Assembly: GCA_022605405.1 (NCBI GenBank) | Contig: JABYQQ010000028.1 | Location: forward strand, 186,001 to 250,000 | DNA length: 64,000 bases | Direction: 5' to 3' | Origin: Earliella scabrosa | Lineage: Eukaryota; Basidiomycota; Agaricomycetes; Polyporales; Polyporaceae | Shown: positions 36,908-48,198 of the stretch, one piece after another | Layout: every line of letters begins with the position of its first letter | Position numbering within the stretch: the stretch's first letter is position 1 | Translations under genes and position numbers: made by a program | The notes under the pieces: model-generated | Databases searched by the model: none | What the model was told of the DNA's origin: nothing | Seen by the model: only the letters and a program-made list of their open reading frames with translations

Positions 36908-38649
36908 TCACGAAACCATTACCGCCAGCCGTGTTTCGGACGAGGACGTGACCATCTTCGCGGCGCTCAACGCCGTAGTGTCCCTAGGTGGAACCCGGCC
37001 CACAACCCGCGTACGAGCGACTCGGAGGTGCACACGCTGCCTAGAGAGTTCGTCCGTCGCCTGTCTTGAAGGCAGCACCGGGGCTGTGGTTGGTCCCGCT
37101 GGCGTTCTGGAGGACTCGGCAGTCCTCCGTTTCTTAGCGACGGAAGCTAGAGGCCGGTCGCTCTCGGAACCGCTATCGTCAGCATCGTCGAAGTCTTGCG
37201 CTGGTCGCTTTCTCTTGGAAACGGTCGGTGGAAGGAGGGTGAGATCCTGAACTCGCGACGTGGAGCCAACAGAGGTATCTCGCATGTCTGAGGTGGTCCT
37301 GGCCTGAGAGTTGCCCGAGGTTCCGGTGAGAGGCGCAGACGTAGCTGATGCTGCCGAGCATGTTGACAGAATCGCCGGACCCGAGGTAGCCATGATAGGC
37401 AGCGCGATACTTGGCGACAGTACGATCTTGCCTGACTCAGGTCGACGTGGCACCTGCTTCATTGCGGAGACGACGTTAGGAGCCCTGAGAGCGGGTTCGC
37501 TACGATGGGCATCGTTCAGCTCGTGGCTTGTGGAGTACGAGCTGGAGAGGGCGACTTCTCGGGTCTCTCCTACTCCAGCCGACACGTCTGTCTTACACGG
37601 AGCTGAGGGGTCGGATTGCACTTCGTCGACCAAACCGGGCGGCGGGAGCGAAGAGAGAGAGGAGGAAGGAGGCGTGATCATAGTTGCGATGACGGGGTCC
37701 GGGTCCCGTTCCAACGCGAGTCCGGTAGCGAGGCTGACCAATTGGCTGTCAGCACGTTCCTCTGAGTCGGAGGGATTGTCATCTGCAGTCGAGAGCGAAC
37801 CAGACGATGAGGCAGAAGAACGCGAGCTGAACGACGAGATGGAGGTCGCAAGTGACGAGGTGGAAGACGATGTGGAGAACACGCTGTCATCGGAGCTGTC
37901 ATCATCGGAGCTGCCAGAAGACCCCGGGTCGTTTCTGAGGGCGACAGTCAGCAAGAACGTCAAGGCACAATAAGAGCGATGTGTTCCGAACCTGTAATTG
38001 TCAGAAGCGCTGTCGTCTTGAAGCAGTGCTGCCTCAAGCTCTTGCGCCATCCGTTCAATCTGCCGGACTTCCTTCCTCGCTTGGCGCAGGGTACGACGGC
38101 TTTCGTCGACGTCGACAGAGCTTCCCGAGGCTGGACCTTGCACGTGTACGAAGTAGACTGCTTGTCCCCGGCGTATGACGACTTCATCCACGAGACCTTG
38201 GGTATCCTTGCCGAGCAGCGGTAGGTTGCGAGTTCCGGGAGTGTAAACCGGAGCAGGAGTTGTCGGGTTAGAGCTGCCTGGGAGACGCACAAGCTCAGGT
38301 GTGAGTTTACCAGTGCTAGAGTCGAAGTTGTAAACCGTGGTAGTGTGGTGAGAGAAGTAGTCCGACATGACGCCCAAGGTACAGCGCTGCCCAGCAGTGT
38401 CGGAAAGCAAGGGGTACGAGTAGCAAGGGATGATACGAGTGGCGGGGCGGGAGAAGGGAGAAGAGTGAGTAATATCCGGCTGACGCAGAGTTTATAGGGT
38501 CAGATGCACTCGCCGACAGACCTTCCTTCTGCAGGAAATCCGACGACCTGGTTCTGGAGCGTCATCCGCACACTGTCCGAAGTGGGAGGGATTGAGATCG
38601 AGCCCGGAGACTCGTACACGTGTCCAGACTTCATCTGAGTCCCTATCAT
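36908..38649 (-). CDS. Hypothetical, Ser-rich, probably nuclear protein
   Basis: Three exons (38649-38548, 38479-37992 and 37934-36908) give 538 residues. The N-terminal third is globular-looking: ATRIIPCYSYPLLSDTAG, then MSDYFSHHTTTVYNFDS and VDEVVIRRGQAVYFVHVQ. A short coiled coil follows (RKEVRQIERMAQELEAAL). The rest is Ser/Thr/Pro-rich and disordered with two basic clusters (SKRKRPAQ, AKKRRTAE) that look like a bipartite nuclear signal. The donor before intron 1 (GTCGTC) is weak but gives agreeing phases. The start could be further upstream because the frame stays open to 39018. Family not recognised. Confidence 0.55.
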
Positions 38650-39799
38650 AGATGCAACAACGGGGATGGGAGCTAGAATTGTCTCTGCTGCTGCGAAGCA
38701 TCGATGAGTTTTTGAGGTTGAGCCCAGGAGCCGCGGAAGAGGAAGTGGCCCTACCCCGACTGAGATATCTCCACACACAGTAAGCACTCCGTTTGCAAGG
38801 ATCTTGTTTCGTCTTGAATAGATTACAGCAATGCGTGATTCGGAAGATGAATTCGAGACCTGAGAATGGTGATGGCGAATGCGTGGTGCTGATCCGTCGA
38901 CGACAGATTTGGCGAGGAAGACGCAAAGGTCTGACCGGGGTGGGGAAAGTCTGGCATTTCGACACGGCGATGGTACGAATACAAAGGTATGGATAAGCTG
39001 GTTATATTCCGCTCTCAACCACCTTGAACATGTATGAGATCGAGGATGCTCACCAGAATATTAACCGAGAACATCCACCGCGGGAGGGGCGTAGTAGGGA
39101 GACAAGAATTCCCCCTCCATCCACCAACGACCAGCAGCAACGCCAGAGATGCTGTTATCTCCAAGCTTGCCTGCACCGCCATTACCTTGCAGAGATGAAT
39201 GGGCAGCATAAGCAAGTTGAAGGTGGGCTACAGCGGCTACAGCCGGCATGTTCGAGCGCCAGGCCAAATCAGAGCGGGGAACTGTGAACCAGCCGCTCTC
39301 CCTTCATCGCGGGACGCCTCGAACCGGCCACCACCATGTCCGATGTCGAGCTCTGTGTCACAAGCTCCAGAGACTGTTCATCGGCCTCGAGAACGTTGAC
39401 GCTGCGGACGTCTCGACAGCGAGAGGTGCAACGTAAGAAACTCCATACCTGGGATCCGGATCCACCCTGCCAGCACCGAGGCTCAACTCAGCACTCCCTC
39501 TCTTGCTAGCTGTTGTGGATGGCCGCCACTGGAGACCTCGGAACGCTGCGCCGTTTAGAAGTCGACAGTCGAGGTCAAGGGGGGTAGGGCTCAAGGCCGC
39601 AAGTGTTCGCCCGCAAGTCGCGCCAGGCTGCAGGGTCAATATTAATTCTCAAGCGCTCGTTCACCTTGTCCGTTCTGCAGATCTGAATCTCCGCTAGCGC
39701 TAGCGTTCAATCCTCAGGCCTCAGGCTCTTGCCCGAGTCCTTTTGTCCCAAACCCCATCTTCCTCTACCACACGCCACCTTTCTGCTCAGAGTACTCAT
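38650..39799. other. Intergenic, 1.15 kb
   Basis: Divergent upstream regions of the hypothetical gene and FunK1-E. Several unsupported short frames. No repeat or remnant identified. Confidence 0.4.
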
Positions 39800-42416
39800 A
39801 TGGCTGCGACGGCGCGATCGGGCATCTACGACGCTCCGCTGGCGCTCGACTCTAGCCTCTCACGCACACACGGCCTTGATCCAGAGTTCGGCATGGCTCG
39901 CAACGTGAAACATGTTATCGAGTCCATGGAATATATCCTTGGTCCAATGCCAGTACAGGCATTCTTCGATCAATACGTTCCAGACGAGAGCACCGAAGAA
40001 CATATGCATCGCTTAACGAGCAGGAACGCCTTCAAGTCAGTACCATCGCGCGGCGCCACCGCCGCGGAGATATACACGCCACTGGTGAGCTCATCGTTAT
40101 TTTGAGTCGAGTATCTAGTTTACTCATATTTAGGTCTTAGGTTGCGGCTTTGAACAAGACCAACATGCGTAACTCGCGATGCCCCGCTTTCGTGTTCGAC
40201 GTCGCCAACACCCGAAGCTCGCGTCCCAAACGACTCGGCTCCATGATGCCGCACATCTGTTGCTACTCTACGACGTCCCTGAACATAGTAGAGAAGTCTG
40301 ACATAGATTCACGCGCTGACCTGGGTTATGCAGAGATGTTCTTCGAGGTCAAGGCCGACCCGACGCACGACTTTTTTGTGGATCCTCCTCCCGACCTTGC
40401 TCCAGCATCACACGAGTTCGTCCAGTTCCAGCGCGCCGACAATGGCAAAGCGGTGGTGGATCTATACCGGACACTTGGCCAACACATCGCATATGCCACG
40501 GAGATATTTGCACGACAACATCGTACATATCTCTACTCCATATCCATGTCCGGCTCCTGCGCCCGTTTTCTTCGGTGGGATCGCGCTGGCTGTGTCGTCA
40601 GTGCATCCTTCGATATCCGCGAGCAGCCAGACCTTCTATGCGAGTTCCTATGGCGCTTCTCTCGTATGACACCCTCTGGCCGAGGTCACGATCTTTCAGT
40701 CCAACCGGCTCTTCCGGCGGAGGAAACCTTGTTCCGAGAAGCAATCATCAAGCACGTCCGCTTGCAGCTCGAAGTCGAAGGTGAAGAACTGAAGAAAGCT
40801 GTTACTCAACATTACCATCCCGGTAGTGTTTACGTTGTCGAGGTCTTGCATCATAACTTGAACGGAGAATCGGAGAACCTTCGTCGCTTCATCGTCTCCC
40901 GCCCTACGGTATCGCCACTCTCTCTCGCCGGTCGAGGGACGAAGGGCTACTGGGCGGTGGATGCATCGAATCACCACGTTGTCTTCCTGAAAGATACTTG
41001 GCGTCTCCGCTCTTCACCCGAGGTGGAAGGAGAAACTCTGCGCCGTCTAGCAGAGAAGGGTGTGCGGTACGTTCCATCGATGGTCTGCCATGGCGACGTA
41101 CCAGATTGTCTGCCAGACGAGCCACGGAAACTATCACGTAAGCACTCTGTTGATACGAAACTCGTCTTCTAACTCACGCGCCGTACAGGCAAGACATTCC
41201 AACGCACATCAAGCGACCAAGTGCTACGCGAACCTTGGGTATGTCGCGTACACAGACGCGATGTCCATGTGTCCCGACTGGTGCACTATCGCTTGGTCAT
41301 GGGCGTCGTGGGATATAGTCTCAAGCATGTCCGTGGCAGCGAAGAGTTGCTCTATGCAACTTATGATGTTTATACTGGTACGTATGTCTCGCTCCTCCAA
41401 TGCGAGCGTCCTGACACTGGTTACCAAGGTATGAGAGACGCGCTGGCCAAAGACTCACGCATTCATCGAGATCTGAGCGTTGGCAACATCATCCTTGTCA
41501 AGGAACCAGACCGGAACATCCGTAGAGGCTACCTCATTGACTGGGAAGCGTCGTGTAAAGGCGACGACGCAGGCGAAGCCTGCGAACCGGGACGCGTGGT
41601 AGGTGATACTACACACCTCGACGCGAGTTCTTCTGACCTGTGCGTCAGGGAACATGGCAGTTCGTATCTATCCGGATGCTTCACGCCGAAGAAGCCGTCG
41701 AGGGGAAGCACACTTTTCAAGACGACATGGAGTCCCTCCTTTACGTGGTCCTCTACGCCTCCTTGATGTGGCAGCCCCACAATCTCACGCAGGCGAGACT
41801 CACCACCATCATCAGGAACATGTTCGACGACACAGAGGTCGTGTCTGGCGGCATCAAGGAGGGTGGATCTGGCAAGATTGCCAACTCCATGAACAGATAC
41901 CATACGCGTTCAGTACGCTTCGAAAGCGCGGGGCTGGCAGAGTGGCTGGACACCGTACTCAACTACCATTCTCCCTTGAAGCACTTGGAGGTCGAATACA
42001 AGGATAAGTGGTCTAACCCGGACGACTTGGCCACTTACTGGGCTACCTTCCTCCAGACACATACACTGGAGCGCGACAACCGGGTCGTGCACACCCTGGA
42101 TGTGAACCATCTCTACGATCCACCCTCCGAAGTTGATCGTCCACCCTCACCCGCACCGGCAGCTGTGCCTCCATCCTCACGTAAACGGGTGGATACGCGC
42201 GGAACAAAGCGCACTCGTGCTGGGGAAGCACTAGACTCATCTGTAGAGGGACGCGCAAGCTCCTCGGGACCCCCTGCTCCTCGACGAAGTCAGCGCATCA
42301 TGCAGCAGCCCACTCACCTAGAACCCGCCGCGGTGGTGGTCAGCGAGGGCAACTCCACCAACACTCGCATCGTCCCAACTCCTCGGAGGAAGCGTGCACG
42401 ATCGACCTTGTGTTGA
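39800..42416 (+). CDS. FunK1-E: fungal-specific protein kinase-like
   Basis: Five exons (39800-40084, 40141-41137, 41189-41377, 41429-41598 and 41649-42416) give 802 residues. Exons 2, 3 and 4 have the same lengths as in FunK1-B (997, 189 and 170 nt). Kinase elements: GRGTKGYWAVD, VVFLKDTWR, HRDLSVGN (503-510) and LIDWE, then QDDMESLLYVVLYASLMW. In the front half MPHICCY (131-137) has His in place of Asp, while EMFFEVK (160-166) keeps E-x-K. RQHRTYLY and RWDRAGC follow. The tail has RRSQRI. It lies far from the other four copies, beyond BMS1 and the Cep57-like gene, and close to epoxide hydrolase 2. The first true ATG of the frame is 39800. Confidence 0.88.
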
Positions 42417-42743
42417 CCGCTCCCCGTCTTTCTCCTTGAACCTCGGTCCGCCGACCTGTATGCTGCCATCACGAACGTACGAGATAATACATGATTCTGT
42501 GGCGTAGCTATAGGGGATGTTGACCTTCTGCGCGCCGTCGCTCGACAGTATGCACTCCACAACGACGTATGCACGTTCGAAAAAGATAGTGATGTACATG
42601 GTCGCAGACACGGAAGCAAACCGGATGAGGTGGGCGAGAACTTGAAACGTAGTCGAAGGTTGCAGAGCATAGTATGATACTTCACGCATAAGTAGTGAAA
42701 ACTCCCTGTCGAAAGAAGCGTACATTAGCTTCCGCCCATCTAT
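42417..42743. other. Intergenic between convergent genes
   Basis: FunK1-E 3' flank. On the minus strand it is open in a frame with protein-like hydrophobic stretches (ATMYITIFFERAYVVVECIL), which could be an extra exon of the next gene, but the splice phases do not fit. Confidence 0.3.
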
Positions 42744-43448
42744 TCAGAGGAACTCACTCACGAGATTGTTGTTCCAGTCGTACCACCACTGCAAGTCGGT
42801 GTCCGGGTCTACCTCTTTGATTGCGTGGTCGAGCTCACAAACAACGTCCTCCAGACCTGCGGCCAGCAAGACTGGGTAACGCCTCTCCATCGAATAGTTC
42901 GAGTACAGTGCGGCCATGCAGAAGTACTGATCGGTGAACGGGCGTGCGATTTCTAGGGTGTATCCGGACCTTTGCCCGAGGTGTTTGAAGACGTCATTTT
43001 GAGCGCGCCCGATTAGCGCAACCTCGAACTCCTTGTCTTGAAGGTCCTCTGGAGTGAGCGCGGCGTATTCGAGCTTCTTGCCGTGCAAGGTGGTAAATGA
43101 GACGATCTGATGTCGTTTGGCGTATTCAAGTAGGAAGTTCTCTGTGATCGGCCAGCCGTAGTAGAGAAGAGGAGGCTTTAGACCTGAGCTGGCTAACATG
43201 CTCTCGTCCAACTCGGGCATGGGCCCATACTTCTTATACAGTCTCTTCCACTTCTAGATGTGATGATGAGTCCACAGACCGTATTGACGAAAGGGATCGC
43301 ATACCGCTTTCTGAGCAGCTTTAGCACGGTCAGTGAACAAGGGTCCAAGATTCTCCGGATCCCTCATGATACCCCCAAACTCGGTACGCTTCATTTCCAT
43401 CAGGTACTTGTCCTCTGGGTGGTTGGGATTGATCGGGCAAAGAGGCAT
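42744..43448 (-). CDS. Hypothetical protein
   Basis: Two exons (43448-43305 and 43253-42744) joined by a 51-nt intron (GTATGC...TAG) give 217 residues. The junction reads AAQKA|KWKRLYKKYGPMPE. The protein has a YGWPITENFLLEYAKRH segment and ends DLQWWYDWNNNLVSEFL. It looks like a soluble alpha-rich protein of a lineage-specific family I do not recognise. A consensus donor (GTGAGT) lies 17 bases before the stop, so the gene may continue, but no phase-compatible exon was found. Confidence 0.6.
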
Positions 43449-44425
43449 CTTGGAAGACGTAGGTAGTGAGAAAGGTGATGTAGAATGCCACCGTGAGGAA
43501 TGCTGGTTACGGTTGGTACAAAGTCAGCAGTTGCTCTGAACTTGAATATATATGGTGACGATGCTACGTCAGACTGTCGCCGCTCGAATACGAACTTCGG
43601 CGTCAAACCACGCCATCCGTACCAAAGCGCCCAACTTCTACGAGCCATACATAACGAGGCCCTGACGAGGCTCAAAGGGCCCGGGGATATTGTGTTGCGT
43701 ACAACAGCGTGTACTATGCTACATAGCCGAACCCATGTTTAGTTGTCCTGCACGACTTGTCGACACAGGATGGATCATAGCATACCTAACTTCGGTTATG
43801 GTAAAGGTTATAGGTAAACAATTTTGATTGTCTTCACAGGACCTGACATCAAGGTATGGTAAAGCTCATGAAAAGCCTTTGTAGACATCACCAGACGAAC
43901 ACAACAGAGCGACCAGTATGCAAGATATGTACAAAGAGCTTTACAGGACCTTGGCCAGAGTATGGTAAACATAATCAGAATTCTCTCGCTGTAGTATTTA
44001 CCGTATTCTGACCCGTGGTATGCTGATTTCAACCCTGTGCGACGGGCGTCATCATTCCTCGTATTGTCGTCTCGTGTTCGCCAAGACATTCTTTTGTATC
44101 CACTGGCAGGTTCGTGACAATAGGCACACAAGGGGCCCAATTGACCTGACAACGGTCGCATGGCTAACAAAAGGACTAGCAGGTATCCATGGCGGCCACG
44201 CAGTGAGCACGTCTGGAAAGACCAGGGCGAGGGCACAACACGACAGACCAGCGTAATATGTTCTAGCCTCATCGTATTGAAGTTGCTTACCGAACAAGAG
44301 ACTCCGGCACAGCTGGTAGGAGCTCATATAAGACCCGCGTCACTGCCCACACTGGATCCTACATACACCCCATAGTCCGTCCTTACATCACACACACTTC
44401 CTCCCTCAGTCCACGTGCACTAGAC
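43449..44425. promoter_or_regulatory. Divergent upstream region with a TATA-like site
   Basis: 977 bp between divergent genes. CATATAAG near 44326 lies about 100 bp before the start codon at 44426 and could be its TATA box. No gene seen. Confidence 0.4.
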
Positions 44426-46120
44426 ATGACGCCACAGGAAAATTCTCAGATGCTCGATTGTCGTCCATTCTGGGACTCCGACGAGGTACGATTTCGTCTA
44501 TATATCGAAATGTTGAGTCGTCCTCGGTACCTAATACTCTGCTCCTAACAGTACATCATCGTTCCGAAGGGTCTTTTCAACCATAATTTGTCGAATGCAA
44601 TCGTGAATGCATCCGTGCTACGTGATTGCGAAAACGATCTTTACGCTCTCTATGCGTGGATCATTGTACTCAATTGTGCAACTATCCGGCCGCCAGAGTA
44701 CCCCCTCGGGTCTGCTTTACCCATACCACAACCATTCTTCGGTCGCAAGGGTGTGGTTCTAGGTGACCCTGCAGTGAAGGGACAGCCCGACGAGGTCCGC
44801 GAAGCATCGGGAGCTAGAGGCCATGAACAGGATCCCAAGCAGGAAACCCGGACTCCCGATTTCGCCCGCATCCTCGTCACTGTTTCAGGCGGAGATAGTG
44901 TGGACGAGGATGTTGTTCGGCGTCTGGTCGACTTTTGGGAGATCAAACGACTGAACATTGAGGATCCGTGGTGGACCCAAGCAGGTCGAATGGCTGCTGG
45001 CGTGGAACTCAAGCGCCATTTGGGCCAGGTTTACGATTCCGCCATGGCTGCTTTCGAGAGCAACCCTGAGTGGACGGAAGTGTCGGCACTCCTTGTCGTC
45101 GGCATATGGTTCACTCAGTTCCGTTGGGAGCGTCCCCCATCTTTGATTTCTAGCCGCGACTCCTCAACTCATAACGGGGAAGACCTTGAAGGCATGATTT
45201 CTGCCTTGGCCATTGCTTCCTCATTGGATGATGACTCCCTTCATGCGGGAGCTACCTCCAGCCGCGCACCCGGCGCATCCACCTCTACCCTTCTCCCGCC
45301 TGAAGAGCCCCCCGCCCCCACATCTCCCGCCACCCCACTTCTTAACGCCGATCGCTTTTTCACTCAGATAGCTCGTCAGCTGGAGAGCACCCTCCCGGAG
45401 ATCAAAGATCACAGTATCCCTACCATAGTGTATTACAACCAATGCGTCGTCGATCACTCGTACGACGATAGATTGGGCATGAGATATAGCCTCTCAGATG
45501 ATTTCCTCGACGCCATCGCCAACAGCCTCGATGGTTACGACGCTGACTTGCAACCTAGCTGGTTTGTACGCAAGAACAAAGAGAGAGAACGTGCGATTTC
45601 CGATGAGGAGGTACGATTGATTATTCTGTCTCTATAGTGCGACTACAAACATTTGCTGATAATTGCACAGATTGTTGCAGAGATTACCGACTGTCTAGAG
45701 CAGTACATCAAGGGTGGCATTGACGAGGGGATTATGGCCATGCAGGGCAACTTGCGGAGGCCAGGACAACAAGATGATCACACTCCTGATCGACCAACGA
45801 CCAAAGGTGGTCTGACATCGCAGACAACGCCACAGACTCCAGAAGGCTCTCCGTACAAGCCTAATCTGTCCGACTCATCTGGAAGAGCGCCGCCAACTCG
45901 CATTCAGCATGCCCCCCAAAGCCCCACCCCTCAGGTGCTCCCAGCAGGTACCGAGCTTCGAGGAAACAGAATCATGCCCATCCGCGAGAAGCACGAAGCC
46001 CTACCTCGCTCTGCCCCTATCGGTCTCGCAGCCGGAGCTCTCAAAAAGGTGACTAGGTCCGCACCCAGTCTCGGTATTACTACGGTCCGTGGAGGAAAGA
46101 CAAAGCGGCGAGGACTCTAG
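44426..46120 (+). CDS. Hypothetical protein with a PD-(D/E)XK nuclease-like signature
   Basis: Three exons (44426-44485, 44552-45610 and 45671-46120), all in phase 0, give 522 residues. Residues 121-152 read TPDFARILVTV ... VDFWEIKRLN: Pro122-Asp123 and, 27 residues on, Glu150-Ile-Lys152 in a hydrophobic strand context. This is the spacing and chemistry of a PD-(D/E)XK core. A helix with Gln and Tyr (LGQVYDSAMAAF) and a strand ALLVVGIWFTQFRW follow, much as in the front half of the FunK1 proteins. The C-terminal third is Pro/Thr/Ser-rich and ends basic (GGKTKRRGL). There is no kinase domain. The nuclease-like fold is inference from motif and order; activity is unknown. Confidence 0.6.
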
Positions 46121-46241
46121 GGTGTAGTACATGGACTGTATGTTGACTATGATCCCTCCGCACCGAGGCGTCGAAGCTCCAAGTGAATACCATTGTGCAT
46201 CCGTACACACACGAACGGCATGCTGTACAGGTGCATCAAGC

Positions 46242-47678
46242 TTATTGGCACTATATTCGGCATTAGTTCAAAAGTGGCTCTCTTTCGTCATCATGTCAAC
46301 TAACCTGGTAGTAATAGGGAGGTGAGACGGCCTTGCACTCGAACGGGCTCACGCACGCCGAGGGGCCGGAGTATCCGGTACCTATGACAGAATGTCACCT
46401 GTCAGAGACCGCAGGCCGGATGAGAGCATCGCGCTTGGTAGCACTTACCGCCACACTGTCCCCATTGGGTCTGGAGAGGTCCGGGAGCAGCGGTGGTAGT
46501 GGTGGGGGGCGCCGGAACTGACGTTGGGGGCGCAGACGTCACCGGAGGAGACGTGACGGGGGGCGGGGGCGCAGCAGAGCCATCGCCGATGGCGGTCGTG
46601 ATGGGACCACTCTCAATGAACACGCCAGAGACAAACCAGTCCTCGGGCGCGGGGGTGTTGACGATGCGGAGGACGCCGACATGGAAGTCAGCTGAGTTAG
46701 TCGAGGTCGAGGCCTTGACGTTGTTCATGACCTTCTTGAGCGGGTCAGAGCCGGTCGATGCCCAGAGACCGACGCTCCCAGCGGAGAACTGCAGTCGCAT
46801 ATGTCAGTCTAACAGTTCCACGAACAGACCAGGAGGACCTACGTCAATGTCGTATGCGAAGTTGAACCACGTTCCGGCGGTGAAGGGAACGCCCCACTGA
46901 GGCTGACCACCGACGTGCCATTCGAGGTTGGTCGCATTGGGGCCGACACCGTATTTCAGCTCGGTAAAGTGCGACTCAAAGAACATGATCTGGTGCTCGA
47001 GTGTTGACTATACAACAGGTTAGCAAGCCTGTTGTCTAAGTGGTGAGCAACCTGACTCACGTCGGGCGGGTTCGTGTTCGACCGCGAGATCGAGAAGTGG
47101 TAGAACAGATTGCCGGTGCCCAAGTTCTGGGTGGTCTGAGGGATGAGCTCAGCCCTGGAATCCAGGCGTTAGTCCTCTGGTGGCTCACAATACAATCAAA
47201 CTCTCAGCATGGACGCACCTCTCCATGTTAGAGTTCCAGGTGGCAGTGGAGTCGATCGTCATCTTCAGACCGTGCTTTTCCTTAGTCATAGCAGGGTTTT
47301 TGAAGGTAGTGTCCAGCGCGAGGTAGTGCGACGTGGGTTGACTACCGTGGATGTACTGTCCCCTTGCTCAGTCCCATTCGCCGCTGGCAGTGCTTGGATG
47401 GTCCACATACCCATTGGTAGGTTCCGACCTGGTTGGCCCAAGACCCTGATACGTCTTGTCAGGTGAAGCCACTCAGCATGTCGTCCCGAGACACTCACAC
47501 TTGTCGAAGTCAGCTGCGGTGTTGAACGGGTTGAACGACCCTACAAACCAGTCATCAGCTCGACATGCCACATGCCACATGCAACAGATGTAATGTGCTC
47601 ACCATCCCAAACAACGGACCCAGCGCGGACCGCACCAGCGAGGAGAGCGAACGACGCGAGAGCAGACCGGACGAACAT
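46242..47678 (-). CDS. Secreted GH131 beta-glucanase with C-terminal CBM1
   Basis: Nine exons (47678-47603, 47540-47499, 47445-47411, 47355-47219, 47154-47061, 47007-46843, 46788-46449, 46381-46305 and 46250-46242) give 324 residues. A signal peptide (MFVRSALASFALLAGAVRA) precedes SVVWDGSFNPF. The catalytic domain shows QVGTYQWYIHGS, RAELIPQTT, LFYHFSISRSN and EHQIMFFESHFTELKYG, the pattern of GH131, a fungal family of beta-1,3/1,4/1,6-glucan hydrolases. A Pro/Thr/Ser linker leads to a CBM1 cellulose-binding module (289-324) with WGQCGGTGYSG. The fourth conserved Cys is supplied by the 9-nt last exon (Cys-Gln-stop); reading through intron 8 would end QVS instead. Its 3' end is 121 bp from the convergent gene. 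Confidence 0.9.
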
Positions 47679-48198
47679 TTTGACCGCCTGTTAGCGCAAA
47701 GCTTGCACGTACCTCTGCCCGCACCGCATGGCGACTTAAATACTCTGAACCGGATAATAGTGCGGAATAGACGTCGCGTAGACTCTATACCCAAACCGGA
47801 ACAACCACGTCTGTCGCCTCCCCCGCTGCGAGGATTGCCCGCCGCCCTCCAGGGAAAAACGTCGGGAGCTCCTCAGCTCTCCGCATGATCAAGACCACGG
47901 ATGCGCACTCGGCGATGTTCGGCAGAGCGACCTCGAGTCGCCTAGTCCACGGGGGCGCGCTCGGTGGAACCTTGGGTATTCCGAAGTGATTAAACTGGTA
48001 CATGGATAATGTCTTCCGGGGTATGGACGTAGCCGCTATTAGCCTGTATGAAGTCATGCGCGCAATGGGAATGGAGCAGAAGGAGGAAAAACTGTAGGAA
48101 TAAGTTACAACCGTGCAGTGCAGTATCGTTACGGGCCGTGGCAGATGATGCAAGCTCAGCAGAGCGTATGTCGTACAATGTCGTCGTGTGTTTCGTGA
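47679..48198. promoter_or_regulatory. GH131 upstream region / channel gene 3' flank
   Basis: 520 bp holding the GH131 promoter. I see no repeat or additional gene. Confidence 0.4.
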
